Below, in pieces: positions 19,024-27,361 of a stretch of DNA of 64,000 nucleotides. The notes under the pieces are model-generated. The model searched no databases. It had not been told where the DNA came from and worked only from the letters and a program-made list of their open reading frames with translations. A program made the translations under genes and the position numbers. Origin of the DNA: an uncultured Prevotellaceae bacterium (GTDB lineage Bacteria; Bacteroidota; Bacteroidia; Bacteroidales; Bacteroidaceae); the NCBI GenBank assembly GCA_945865175.1, contig CAMBDA010000001.1, positions 62,001 to 126,000 of the forward strand, written 5' to 3'. The first letter of the stretch is position 1, and the number at the start of each line of letters is the position of its first letter.

Positions 19024-19380
19024 TCAGGATTCCTTCTTGATGAACATCATCGCCGACACCACGGCCAACACAGGCAGGCAGGCGATCATGCCTGAGTCGA
19101 AAAAGAAATAATAGTCCAGCACCGTGAGCACAGCAGGCACAAGCAGCAGCAACAGACGCTGGAAGATGCCTCCCGACTGCTGCCTGCGCACCAGATAGTA
19201 GCAGGCAAGGATGGTGAACATGGCACTGGCCATGGACAGGCCATACGAAAGTCGCGGATAAGCAGAAGGCTCACCCAGCAGGGGATTCGACCCGCCCGTT
19301 GCACATTGCAGGACCAAAGCCAGCAGGCCCACAACCGCCCAGATGCAAAGAATGAGGAGAAGTAGTCTTTTTCGTGTCAT
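19024..19380 (-). CDS. Small integral membrane protein, unknown function
   Basis: A 118-residue protein with four predicted transmembrane segments (about 5-25, 45-64, 73-90 and 95-112) and short Lys/Arg-rich ends. No family motif is recognised. Gap of 1 nt to the glycosyltransferase gene and 51 nt from recR, so it is probably co-transcribed. It could help membrane anchoring of the glycosyltransferase; that is only contextual. Confidence 0.75.
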   Translation of the reverse strand: MTRKRLLLLILCIWAVVGLLALVLQCATGGSNPLLGEPSAYPRLSYGLSMASAMFTILACYYLVRRQQSGGIFQRLLLLLVPAVLTVLDYYFFFDSGMIACLPVLAVVSAMMFIKKES

Positions 19381-19431
19381 GATGAGTGTCTATATATATA
19401 TTAATGTATGGTTGTTCTCATGTCGTCCCCG

Positions 19432-20046
19432 CTACACATTGAAAGGGATGCGTCCGGCCAGCGCCCTGCCCAAGGTCACCTCGTCGGTGTATTGCAGTTC
19501 ATCGTTCTGTGCCACGCCGCGGGCTATCACGGTGATGCGCACCTGGGCCGACTGCAGTTTGCGGTAGATGTAGTAGTTCGTGGTGTCGCCCTCCATTGTG
19601 GGGCTCAGGGCCAGAATCACCTCGTCCACCCCACCCGCCTGTACGCGGTCCACCAGACTCTGTATCTGCAGGTTGGAAGGCCCTATCCCGTCCATCGGGC
19701 TAATCACGCCCCCCAGCACATGGTACAGTCCGTTGTACTGCTGGGTGTGCTCAATGGCCATCACGTCCTGCACGTTCTCCACCACACACACCGTGGAAGC
19801 ATCCCTCCGCCTATCGCTGCAGATGCTGCACACCTCGGTGTCGGAGATGTTGTGACACTTGCTGCAATAGTGGACATCGTGCACCAGCTGGGTCAGGCTT
19901 TCGGCCAGGGCATCAATGCGTGCCGCGTCCATGCGAAGCATGTGAAGCACCAGCCTGAGCGCCGAACGCTCGCCTATGCCCGGGAGCCTGCTCATTTCCT
20001 GCACAGCCCGCTGGAGCAGCACGGAGGGAAAGTTCTGCATTGACAT
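19432..20046 (-). CDS. recR: Recombination protein RecR
   Basis: A 204-residue RecR, which works with RecF/RecO to load RecA at gaps. The helix-hairpin-helix [12 protein letters not shown] is at 21-32. A four-Cys zinc site is at Cys61, Cys64, Cys73 and Cys76 (CSKCHN, CSIC). The Toprim domain includes [15 protein letters not shown] second start at the third codon is equally possible. It lies 10 nt downstream of hisB, so it is read with the histidine genes. Confidence 0.96.
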   Translation of the reverse strand: MSMQNFPSVLLQRAVQEMSRLPGIGERSALRLVLHMLRMDAARIDALAESLTQLVHDVHYCSKCHNISDTEVCSICSDRRRDASTVCVVENVQDVMAIEHTQQYNGLYHVLGGVISPMDGIGPSNLQIQSLVDRVQAGGVDEVILALSPTMEGDTTNYYIYRKLQSAQVRITVIARGVAQNDELQYTDEVTLGRALAGRIPFNV

Positions 20047-20056
20047 AGCCGGCGGA

Positions 20057-21121
20057 TTACAGCAGTCCCTTGCTGCTGGGCAGCTGGAAATGGTTCACGT
20101 CACGCCGCACAGCCATACGCAGGCTACGGGCAAAGGCCTTGAAGATACCTTCTATCTTATGGTGCTCATTGGTGCCTTCGGCTTTTATGTTCAGATTGAT
20201 GCGCGCGCTGTCGGAGAGACTCTTGAAGAAATGGAGAAACATCTCGGTGGGCATCTCCCCCACCCGCTCACGATGAAACTCGGCATCCCACACCAGCCAC
20301 GGACGTCCTCCGAAATCCATTGCCACCTGACAGAGACAATCATCCATGGGCAGACAATAGCCATAGCGTTCTATGCCTCGCTTGTCGCCAAGTGCCTTCT
20401 CCAGACATTGGCCCAGCACAATGGCCGTATCTTCTATCGTATGATGCTCGTCCACATGGAGGTCCCCTTTGCACGAGACCTCCAGGTCAATCATGCCATG
20501 GCGGGCAATCTGTTCCAGCATGTGGTCAAAGAAGCCCAGCCCCGTGTGGATGTCCGCGCGGCCGTTGCCGTCGAGGTTCACACGGACCGTGATATCGGTC
20601 TCATGGGTGGTGCGTGTGATGCTCGCCTCACGCTCTCCCGCAAACACCACCGAAGTGACCTTCTCCCAATCCATTCCTTCGGTCAGGATAAGGCTCTTGC
20701 ACCCCAGGTTCACGGCCAGCCTGGCATCGGTCTGGCGATCGCCTATCACCCAGCACGATGCCAGGTCGTAGCTTCCGTCCATATAGTCGGTGAGCATGGC
20801 TGTCCCGGGTTTGCGTGTGGGCAGTCCCTCATGTGGGAAACTGCGGTCGATAAGGATGCGGTCAAAGGTGACGCCCACGCTCTTCAGCACGTCGAGCATC
20901 AGATTGTGGGTGGGCCAGAAATCGGCCTCAGGATAGGAGTCGGTGCCCAGTCCGTCCTGATTGCTCACCATCACCAGTTCATAGTCGGTGTGCTGGCGCA
21001 GGAAGTGAAGGGCCGTGATGGCACCCTCCACAAACTGGAATTTCTCGAAACTGTCTATCTGTTCATCCTCGGGCTCGCGCAGGATTGTACCGTCGCGATC
21101 TATGAATAAGGCTTTCTTCAT
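20057..21121 (-). CDS. hisB: Bifunctional histidinol-phosphatase / imidazoleglycerol-phosphate dehydratase
   Basis: A 354-residue HisB fusion. Residues 1-165 are a HAD histidinol-phosphate phosphatase (FIDRDGTI with Asp8/Asp10, [23 protein letters not shown]). Residues 168-354 are imidazoleglycerol-phosphate dehydratase ([50 protein letters not shown]), catalysing steps 6 and 8 of histidine synthesis. The start overlaps the hisC stop by 4 nt. Confidence 0.97.
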   Translation of the reverse strand: MKKALFIDRDGTILREPEDEQIDSFEKFQFVEGAITALHFLRQHTDYELVMVSNQDGLGTDSYPEADFWPTHNLMLDVLKSVGVTFDRILIDRSFPHEGLPTRKPGTAMLTDYMDGSYDLASCWVIGDRQTDARLAVNLGCKSLILTEGMDWEKVTSVVFAGEREASITRTTHETDITVRVNLDGNGRADIHTGLGFFDHMLEQIARHGMIDLEVSCKGDLHVDEHHTIEDTAIVLGQCLEKALGDKRGIERYGYCLPMDDCLCQVAMDFGGRPWLVWDAEFHRERVGEMPTEMFLHFFKSLSDSARINLNIKAEGTNEHHKIEGIFKAFARSLRMAVRRDVNHFQLPSSKGLL

Positions 21122-22155
21122 CTGTATTGTCGGAGTGCGGATAAGAGTTCATTATTCTCGGCAGGCGTGCCGATGGTGATACGCAGGCAACCTTCACACA
21201 GTTCCACTCTGTTGCGGTTGCGCACGATGATGCCCCGCTCCACCAGATATTGGTAGATGGCATCGGCATCGGTCACCTTCACCAATATGAAATTGGCTGC
21301 AGTGGGATAAATGTGGCGACAGATGGGCAGTTCTGCAATGGCCGGTACCATGTGGGCGCGTTCCTGCTTGATTTGCGCCACCCATCGCTCCACCTTCAGC
21401 GGGTCGGAGAGCATCTCCAGGGCGCGCTGCTGGGCCAAGAGGTTGATGTTGTAGGGATATTTCACCTTGTTGAAGAGCTCGATAATGGCCGGCGAGGCAA
21501 AAGCCATGCCAAGCCGGAGAGACGCGCTGGCCCATGCCTTGCTCATGGTATTGAGCACAATCAGGTTGGGATAGGCCTCCACATGACGGCGGAAGGCTTC
21601 CAGCTGGGAAAAGTCGGAATACGCCTCGTCCAGCACCACTATGCCATCAAATCCACGGATGATGGTGTCGATGGTCCTGCGGGGGATGTCGTTGCCCGTA
21701 GGATTGTTGGGTGAACATATCCATATCACCTTTGTACAATCGTCCACGGCTGCCAGCATACGGTCGGCATCCAACCGGAAGTCATCGTCGAGCAACACCT
21801 TCCGATAGGCCACATCGTTGATGTCGGCACACACCTCATACATGCCGTAGGTGGGAGCCATGGCCACCACATTGTCCACACCCGGGCGGCAGAAAACCCT
21901 GTACACGAGATCGATGGCCTCATCGCTGCCATTACCCAGGAAGATACACTCCTCCGGTACACCCTTCACCACCGCAATACGTTTCTTCAGCTCACGCTGC
22001 AAAGGGTCGGGATAGCGGTTGATAGGGGGATTATAGGGGTTCTCGTTGGCATCGAGATAGGCAGTCGCCTTGCGGCCGCTGAACTCGTTGCGTGCACAGC
22101 TATAGGGCTTGAGCGACCAGATATTGGGTCGCACCAGGTTCTGTAAGTCTTTCAT
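21118..22155 (-). CDS. hisC: Histidinol-phosphate aminotransferase
   Basis: A 345-residue fold-type I PLP enzyme, step 7 of histidine synthesis. LDANENPY and YPDPLQ form the N-terminal substrate arm. SPNNPTGN and LDEAYSDF bind the cofactor; the Schiff-base lysine is Lys206 in [14 protein letters not shown]. The usual motif is SKAFGLAGLRLG, so the stretch after the lysine is a mild variant. It is 11 nt downstream of hisD and overlaps hisB. Confidence 0.95.
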   Translation of the reverse strand: MKDLQNLVRPNIWSLKPYSCARNEFSGRKATAYLDANENPYNPPINRYPDPLQRELKKRIAVVKGVPEECIFLGNGSDEAIDLVYRVFCRPGVDNVVAMAPTYGMYEVCADINDVAYRKVLLDDDFRLDADRMLAAVDDCTKVIWICSPNNPTGNDIPRRTIDTIIRGFDGIVVLDEAYSDFSQLEAFRRHVEAYPNLIVLNTMSKAWASASLRLGMAFASPAIIELFNKVKYPYNINLLAQQRALEMLSDPLKVERWVAQIKQERAHMVPAIAELPICRHIYPTAANFILVKVTDADAIYQYLVERGIIVRNRNRVELCEGCLRITIGTPAENNELLSALRQYR

Positions 22156-22166
22156 CTTCCTTTTTT

Positions 22167-23456
22167 TCAGTTTCTGTTCACCTTTTCCATTCTCAGCGAC
22201 ATGGCGCGTGCATGTGCATCCAGCATTTCGCCCCTGGCCATTTCCACCACAGTCTGGCCGATGTCCAGAATACCGGCTGGCGTAATGTGCTGGAAGGTGA
22301 CCTTGCGCAAAAAGCTGTCCAGGTTCACCCCGTTATAGGCCACCGCATAGCCGCATGTGGGAAGCGTGTGGTTGGTACCGCTGGCATAGTCGCCAGCACT
22401 CTCGGGAGTCCATCTTCCCAGGAACACGCTGCCCGCATTCATCACCTGTGCAGCAAGCTCCATGTAATTGGAGGTCTCGATAATCAGATGTTCGGGCGCA
22501 TAACGGTTGGTCATCTCCATCATTTCCTCCTCATTGTGGAGCAGGACAATTTTGCTGTGCTCCAATGATTCCGTGGCTATTTCCGCACGGGGCAGGCGCG
22601 CAAGCTGGGCGGCCAGTTCATCCTGTACCTTGGGGATAAAGGCTGCATCGGTGGTGAGGAGCACCACCTGACTGTCGCGTCCGTGCTCGGCCTGGCTCAG
22701 GAGGTCGGCAGCCACAAAGGAAGCGTCGCTGCTGGCATCGGCCAGCACACACACCTCGCTGGGGCCTGCCGGCATGTCGATGGCCACATCATGCAGGCTC
22801 ACCTGCTGCTTGGCACACATCACGAACTGGTTGCCCGGACCGAATATCTTGTACACCTTGGGCACCGACTCCGTGCCGTAGGCCATGGCACCGATGGCCT
22901 GCACACCGCCAATCTTGAAGATGCGGTTCACGCCTGCCAGCGAGGCGGCATACAGGATGGCAGGATGCACCTTGCCATCCCGTCCGGGAGGCGTGCACAG
23001 GACAATCTCCTCGCAACCTGCAATGCGGGCGGGCGTGGCCAGCATCAGCACCGTGCTGAACAAGGGTGCGGTGCCGCCGGGAATGTACAGGCCCACTCTC
23101 TGGATGGGTTTGGCCTCCTGCCAGCATTCCACACCATCCGTCACCTGTACATGGTGGGTTTGAAAACGCTGGGCTGCATGAAAACGCCCGATGTTGCGAT
23201 GCGCCTCACGCAAGGCTTCGCGCAACGGAGCCTCCACCAGTCCTTCCGCTTCCTTCATCTCCTCGGGAGTGACCGCCAGGCAGTCGAGACTTACGTGGTC
23301 GAAGCGTTCTTCGAACATGCGTACAGCCTCATCACCCCCTTTTTTCACCTGTGCCAGCACATCGGCCACGATGGCGTTCAGGTCGGCCGCGTCACGTGTG
23401 GGGCGTGCAAGCAGGCTGTCCCACGTCTCTCTGGCCGGATATTCGAATACTCTCAT
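22167..23456 (-). CDS. hisD: Histidinol dehydrogenase
   Basis: A 429-residue zinc- and NAD-dependent enzyme for the last two oxidations of histidine synthesis. Landmarks are [64 protein letters not shown] and [18 protein letters not shown]. Length and motifs are normal. The start overlaps the hisG stop by 4 nt. Confidence 0.97.
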   Translation of the reverse strand: MRVFEYPARETWDSLLARPTRDAADLNAIVADVLAQVKKGGDEAVRMFEERFDHVSLDCLAVTPEEMKEAEGLVEAPLREALREAHRNIGRFHAAQRFQTHHVQVTDGVECWQEAKPIQRVGLYIPGGTAPLFSTVLMLATPARIAGCEEIVLCTPPGRDGKVHPAILYAASLAGVNRIFKIGGVQAIGAMAYGTESVPKVYKIFGPGNQFVMCAKQQVSLHDVAIDMPAGPSEVCVLADASSDASFVAADLLSQAEHGRDSQVVLLTTDAAFIPKVQDELAAQLARLPRAEIATESLEHSKIVLLHNEEEMMEMTNRYAPEHLIIETSNYMELAAQVMNAGSVFLGRWTPESAGDYASGTNHTLPTCGYAVAYNGVNLDSFLRKVTFQHITPAGILDIGQTVVEMARGEMLDAHARAMSLRMEKVNRN

Positions 23457-24304
23457 AATATCATCTTTTCTATTGGGACCACCAGAATGCCTTGTGCGCC
23501 CAGTTCCTTCAGCTGACGGATAATCTCCCAGAAACGCTTTTCATCAATGACAGTATGCACGCTGCTCCATCCGGGCGAGGCCAGGGGCATCACCGTGGGG
23601 CTCTTGGCACCGGGAAGCACGGCCACCACCTTGTCAATCCTGTCGCTGGGCACATTCATCAGCACATACTTCTTGTCCTCTGCGGCCTTGACGGCTTCTA
23701 TGCGGAAGAGCAGTTCGTCCAGAATGGCCTGTTTCTCGGCATCCAGGTTACGGTTGGCAATGAGCAGGGCCTCGCTCTGCATCACCACCTCCACCTCGCT
23801 GAGGTTATTGCTCACCAAGGTGCTGCCGCTGCTCACGATGTCGAAGATGGCATCGGCCAGCCCAATGCCCGGACTGATTTCCACCGAACCTGTGATCACA
23901 TGAATATCGGCATTCACCCCATGCTGTTGCATGAAGCGCCGGAGGATATTGGGATAGGAGGTGGCTATCTTGCGGCCTTCAAACCATTGCAGCCCATCAT
24001 ATTTCACGGCCTTGGGGATGGCCAGGCTGAGCCGGCATTTGCTGAAGCCCAAGGGTCTCACCACACGGGCATTCTCGGCCCGCTCCTCAAATTCGTTCTG
24101 TCCCACTATACCAAGGTCAGCCACACCGCTGGCCACACTCTGCGGGATGTCATCATCGCGCAGGTAAAGGATTTCCACTGGAAAATTACTGCTCTTCACC
24201 AAAAGGGTACGCTTGCTGCTACCCACCTTGATGTCTGCTTCTTCAAGCAGCGCCATGGTGTCTTCAAACAGTCGTCCCTTGCTTTGTACGGCAATACGTA
24301 ACAT
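23453..24304 (-). CDS. hisG: ATP phosphoribosyltransferase, long form
   Basis: A 283-residue HisG, the committed step joining ATP and PRPP. MLRIAVQSKGRLFEDTMALLEEA starts the protein. The PRPP-binding loop is GLADAIFDIVSSGSTL. About 70 C-terminal residues (VLMNVPSDRIDKVVAVLPG, VHTVIDEKRFWEII) form the regulatory domain, so HisZ is not needed and histidine feedback is likely. The ATG at 24304 was chosen; the frame stays open upstream but that part is not HisG-like. No his leader peptide or attenuator was seen in the 43-nt gap to the Dabb gene. Confidence 0.96.
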   Translation of the reverse strand: MLRIAVQSKGRLFEDTMALLEEADIKVGSSKRTLLVKSSNFPVEILYLRDDDIPQSVASGVADLGIVGQNEFEERAENARVVRPLGFSKCRLSLAIPKAVKYDGLQWFEGRKIATSYPNILRRFMQQHGVNADIHVITGSVEISPGIGLADAIFDIVSSGSTLVSNNLSEVEVVMQSEALLIANRNLDAEKQAILDELLFRIEAVKAAEDKKYVLMNVPSDRIDKVVAVLPGAKSPTVMPLASPGWSSVHTVIDEKRFWEIIRQLKELGAQGILVVPIEKMIL

Positions 24305-24347
24305 GTTGTCTGATAAAAAAAATGATTGTTTGAGAAAAATGCTTGGG

Positions 24348-24647
24348 TTATATCTCGTAATCCGTGCAAGAACGGGCAGAGACATAGGGTTTAAGCTGTG
24401 CAGCCACAGCCACATGAAGGGGATGTCGGGCATAAGCATCCACATCGGCCAGCGTATCAAACTCGCCGCACAACGCGATGTCAAACTTTTCCTCCGGATT
24501 GATATTGAATCCCACTTCTATGCGCCTGATACAGGCAATCTGTGCGGGCAACTCCATGATGCCCTTGCGGAAGCATTCCATCACTTCCGTCTTCTGCTGC
24601 GGTTCCAAATCGGCACGCAACTGGAACAAAACCGTATGCTTTACCAT
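24348..24647 (-). CDS. Dabb (stress-responsive alpha/beta barrel) domain protein
   Basis: A 99-residue single Dabb domain: MVKHTVLFQLRADLEP at the start, followed by VGFNINPEEKFDIALCGEFDTLADVDAYARHPLHVAVA, the conserved core. Dabb proteins form dimeric ferredoxin-like barrels; most have no known reaction. It precedes hisG on the same strand and carries the promoter that may serve the whole his operon. The start was chosen at the first residue of the domain. Confidence 0.88.
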   Translation of the reverse strand: MVKHTVLFQLRADLEPQQKTEVMECFRKGIMELPAQIACIRRIEVGFNINPEEKFDIALCGEFDTLADVDAYARHPLHVAVAAQLKPYVSARSCTDYEI

Positions 24648-24670
24648 ATCTTTTATTCGTTTTCTCCCTG

Positions 24671-24678
24671 CAAATTTA
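24671..24678 (-). promoter_or_regulatory. -7 box for Dabb-hisGDCB run
   Basis: Minus-strand TAAATTTG, 23 nt upstream of the Dabb ATG. The -33 element is not clear. Confidence 0.5.
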
Positions 24679-24779
24679 CATAAAAAACCCGAATTATAAG
24701 CCAGTCGGAATAAAAAACCTAATATCATGCCCCGAATTGGGCGGTTTTTGAGAGGGAAATGTCAAGTCTGCCACAGATT

Positions 24780-24822
24780 CATGTCCTTTTTCATGCCCTT
24801 TTCATGCCCTTTTTCATGCCCT
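24780..24822. repeat. Imperfect tandem repeat, 11-12 bp unit, about four copies
   Basis: The unit is TCATGCCCTTTT with small changes. On the minus strand each unit reads GGGCATGAAAA, so it carries an ATG after a purine-rich stretch. Function unknown. Confidence 0.8.
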
Positions 24823-24844
24823 ACCAAGATTGTTTCCTTGGTAG
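24821..24844. repeat. Inverted repeat, 8-bp arms
   Basis: CTACCAAG at 24821-24828 pairs with CTTGGTAG at 24837-24844 across an 8-nt loop. No T-run follows on either strand, so it is not a standard terminator. Confidence 0.75.
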
Positions 24845-24900
24845 TATCATTGATGTTTTTCCGTCATATTGGTCAAATATTCCATATCAACCTACTTGAA

Positions 24901-24981
24901 TTTGGTTAAGTGTTAACCAAAATCATCACAAACTCGCTGCAAAGATACAATTATATTTGAATTTTGGTCAAGACTTGACCA
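24901..24981 (-). promoter_or_regulatory. Orphan promoter flanked by two operator-like dyads
   Basis: Minus strand: TTGA at 24971-24968, 20 nt, then TATCTTTG at 24947-24940. The -33 element lies inside a dyad TGGTCAA-GAC-TTGACCA (24965-24981). A second dyad of the same form, TGGTTAA-GTG-TTAACCA (24903-24919, arms extending to 24901 and 24921), lies downstream of the start site. A half-site TGGTCAA is at 24870. The paired dyads suggest a dimeric repressor, but no gene is evident within 200 nt downstream except the Dabb-his operon. Confidence 0.6.
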
Positions 24982-25133
24982 TATTTTCATGTTTCACCCT
25001 TGTTTTCATATAATTTATAGCCTGAAAGTAGATAATCCATTAAATCCTCATTCATCATCAATCCTTCATCATTAATCGAAAGTTGTTCCCCAAAATAGTC
25101 CGCCTGCGGACATCTGTCCAATCAGAAGATGGT

Positions 25134-25152
25134 TCAGGTACCTGTCCCCTGA
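25134..25152 (+). repeat. Dispersed repeat copy 1
   Basis: TCAGGTACCTGTCCCCTGA, identical to 28972-28990 and related to 31277-31293 and 31598-31619. It contains the palindrome CAGGTACCTG. Confidence 0.85.
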
Positions 25153-25233
25153 CCCGCTGGAATCACATGGCGCAAACCGCTACTCTAATGGGGGATTTAA
25201 TGATTAATGATTTATGAGAAATATGCGGAAAGG

Positions 25234-25265
25234 TTTGGAGTATTGGGAAATAATTCGTATTTTTG
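25234..25265 (+). promoter_or_regulatory. Promoter for the RHH-ATPase pair
   Basis: TTTG at 25234-25237, 20 nt, then TATTTTTG at 25258-25265. This is a full -33/-7 match, 28 nt before the ATG at 25294. Confidence 0.75.
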
Positions 25266-25293
25266 CAGCGTGATTAATAAAGAAAGGTCAAAT

Positions 25294-25563
25294 ATGAATA
25301 CGATTACGATAGATAATAACTTATATAGTGAGGCAATACTCTATGCTGAAAAAAAACGAATGAGCATTGCTGGGCTTTTTGAGTCTGCTGTCCGCAACTT
25401 CATGGATTCACATCCAATAAAGTCAAAAAAATCTGTGCTTGATAGCATAGAATACAAAAGAGCATTGGAAGCGATGGATGAGATAATGGCGGATGAACAA
25501 ACTGTGTCTGTTCCAATAGATGAAGATGGAAGAGATGCAAGAACAGAGAAATATATTCTATGA
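25294..25563 (+). CDS. Ribbon-helix-helix-like small protein, candidate regulator or antitoxin
   Basis: An 89-residue acidic-tailed protein. Its N-terminus (TITIDNNLYSEAILYAEKKRMSIAGLFESAVRNFM) has the strand-helix-helix pattern of ribbon-helix-helix DNA-binding antitoxins; the C-terminus (residues 55-89) is charged and probably extended, a common toxin- or partner-binding layout. The ATG at 25294 follows a consensus promoter. Its last 44 nt overlap the start of a P-loop ATPase gene in another frame, which implies translational coupling. The DNA-binding role is inferred from the pattern only. Confidence 0.7.
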   Translation: MNTITIDNNLYSEAILYAEKKRMSIAGLFESAVRNFMDSHPIKSKKSVLDSIEYKRALEAMDEIMADEQTVSVPIDEDGRDARTEKYIL

Positions 25564-26632
25564 AAGTATAAGGGAGGAAGAAACCCGCAAATTGTTATCT
25601 GCCCTGGCAAATGGAAGAAACATGACCCTTGCAGCCCCGCGTCGTATAGGCAAGACGGGGCTTATACATAACGTGTTTAATAGAGTCAGAAATAGTGAAG
25701 ACAACATAATATGTATCTACGTGGATATTTTCCCGACAAGATGCCTCGCCGATTTTGTGCATCTTTTAGGAAAGGCTATCTTTGAGGCAGTGCAAAGCCA
25801 TAGCGAACGATTGTTTTCAAAGGTGACTTCTTTTCTCAGTAGCTGTCGCCCCGCAATAAGTTTCGACCCTTTGACTGGTTCACCAAGTTTCTCTATTGAC
25901 ATAGCCCCGTCAATGGAGGAAAAATCATTGTCTGACATATTCAATTGTCTTGAGAAGTCTGAAGTCCCTGTATATATTGCCATTGATGAATTTCAACAGG
26001 TAGCATCTTATCCAGAATCCGGAACAGAGGCCATGTTGCGTTCGCGCATTCAATTTATGCATAACGTCCACTTTATCTTCTCGGGCAGTCAGCAACATCT
26101 TATATACGAAATGTTCTTGTCTGCAAAACGCCCGTTTTACAACAGTACTCAGATCATGAATCTAACAACAATAGACCCGGAAAGCTATTACACATTTGCC
26201 GACAGACTGTTTGGAGAAGGTGGAAGGACGATAGACAAATCACTCTTCATGTTTATATATAAATGTTTTGAGGATTATACATGGTATGTACAGACCATCC
26301 TCAACCGACTATATGAAACTGGCGGCAATATCACAGACAAGAGTCAAGTGACTGAAGCCATCAGGGACATCGTGAGGGAAAACACAATGGTGTATCAGAA
26401 TACTATCGCCATGTTGCCCGACAAACAGCTGCAAGTGTTGAAAGCGCTTGCAAAGGAAGGCAAGACCGCCACGCCCAATAAGGGAGCCTTCATCCAAAAA
26501 TACAGTCTGAAGGCTGCAAGCACGGTAAGCAGTGCTTTATCTGCACTTATTGACAAGGAACTAGTGTATCGCTCTCCTGACGGCTATTCAGTGTATGACC
26601 GTTTCTTAGAGATTTGGCTGAGAGAGGAGTGA
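25520..26632 (+). CDS. P-loop AAA ATPase (archaeal-ATPase/STAND-like) with winged-helix C-terminus
   Basis: A 370-residue ATPase. Walker A is APRRIGKTGL (39-48, Lys45) and Walker B is VYIAIDEFQQV (Asp156-Glu157). Sensor-like FIFSGSQQ follows. The C-terminal part (about 300-370) resembles a winged helix (VLKALAKEG, SALSALIDKELVYRSPDGYSVYDRFLEIWL). This is the layout of the ATPase_2/archaeal ATPase group that is abundant and functionally unassigned in Bacteroidales. It overlaps the small RHH-like gene; an alternative in-frame ATG is at codon 6. Composition is more AT-rich than the surrounding operons. Confidence 0.85.
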   Translation: MKMEEMQEQRNIFYESIREEETRKLLSALANGRNMTLAAPRRIGKTGLIHNVFNRVRNSEDNIICIYVDIFPTRCLADFVHLLGKAIFEAVQSHSERLFSKVTSFLSSCRPAISFDPLTGSPSFSIDIAPSMEEKSLSDIFNCLEKSEVPVYIAIDEFQQVASYPESGTEAMLRSRIQFMHNVHFIFSGSQQHLIYEMFLSAKRPFYNSTQIMNLTTIDPESYYTFADRLFGEGGRTIDKSLFMFIYKCFEDYTWYVQTILNRLYETGGNITDKSQVTEAIRDIVRENTMVYQNTIAMLPDKQLQVLKALAKEGKTATPNKGAFIQKYSLKAASTVSSALSALIDKELVYRSPDGYSVYDRFLEIWLREE

Positions 26633-26655
26633 TATTTATTAACCCTATTTATAAA

Positions 26656-27297
26656 ATGTACAAGATAATTATATTTGATTTCGACGGCACCATCGCCGAC
26701 ACCAACGAGTGTATCATAGAGACATTCCAACAGTCGCTCGTGGAGTTAGGATTTGACACAATGGAAGAGAAGGATATCAGCCGACTCATCGGCTTGCCAC
26801 TCACGCACATGTACGCCCAACTGCTGCATACCGACGACAAGAGCCTCATCGACACTGCCGTGGCCACCTACCGCCGACTGTTCACGCCAATCAGTGAGCG
26901 CACCGTCACCCTGTTCCCACACGTGGCTGAGACTCTTAGACAAATACACGAATCGGGCATCTCAACCGCCATAGCCACAAGCCGTGGACGCGACTCACTC
27001 CGCATGCTCCTCAAGGTGCATGACATTGCGCAATATATAGATACCGACTGCTGCGAGGAAGACGTGACAAACAAGAAACCAGCACCGGACATGGTGGAGA
27101 GAATATTGAATGAAACGGGATTTGACGCCAAGGATGCACTTGTCGTAGGCGACACCTGGTTTGACATTCAGATGGGATGCGACGCCGGTTGCACCACATG
27201 TGGCGTGACCTACGGCAATCACTCGCGCACCACTCTTCTGGAGCATGGGGCCGACCATATCATCGACGACTTCGCTGAACTCAAGTCTATCTACTAA
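26656..27297 (+). CDS. HAD hydrolase, phosphoglycolate-phosphatase-like
   Basis: A 213-residue HAD phosphatase with a helical cap. Motif I FDFDGTIADT gives Asp8 (nucleophile) and Asp10; motif II is AIATSRGR; KKPAPDM supplies the Lys; motif III is VVGDTWFDIQMG. It resembles Gph/PgmB phosphatases acting on small sugar or glycolate phosphates. It follows the ATPase stop by 23 nt on the same strand, so it may share that promoter, although functionally it looks like ordinary metabolism. Confidence 0.88.
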   Translation: MYKIIIFDFDGTIADTNECIIETFQQSLVELGFDTMEEKDISRLIGLPLTHMYAQLLHTDDKSLIDTAVATYRRLFTPISERTVTLFPHVAETLRQIHESGISTAIATSRGRDSLRMLLKVHDIAQYIDTDCCEEDVTNKKPAPDMVERILNETGFDAKDALVVGDTWFDIQMGCDAGCTTCGVTYGNHSRTTLLEHGADHIIDDFAELKSIY

Positions 27298-27361
27298 CAA
27301 CCCTCCCAGGCTATACATCTGGGTAGCCACTAACTTTGATAAATATTAATTAAAGATTTCA

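Larger units (their letters stand above)
24648..25233. other. Long structured intergenic region at left edge of accessory island
   Basis: No gene is supported in this stretch. It holds the Dabb promoter, a tandem repeat (24780-24822), a hairpin (24821-24844), two operator-like dyads with a minus-strand promoter between them, and one copy of a dispersed 19-bp repeat (25134-25152). A few minus-strand micro-frames after the orphan promoter (for example one encoding MNLWQT) are too short to call. Confidence 0.6.

Noticed and set aside
24305..24347. Histidine attenuator or leader peptide before hisG
   Set aside because: The 43-nt gap has no run of His codons and no terminator hairpin.
27305..27328. 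RNA pseudoknot after the HAD gene (CCCAG/CTGGG with GCTA/TAGC)
   Set aside because: Both connecting loops would have zero length, which is sterically unlikely; the two short stems are more simply alternatives, and no T-run follows.
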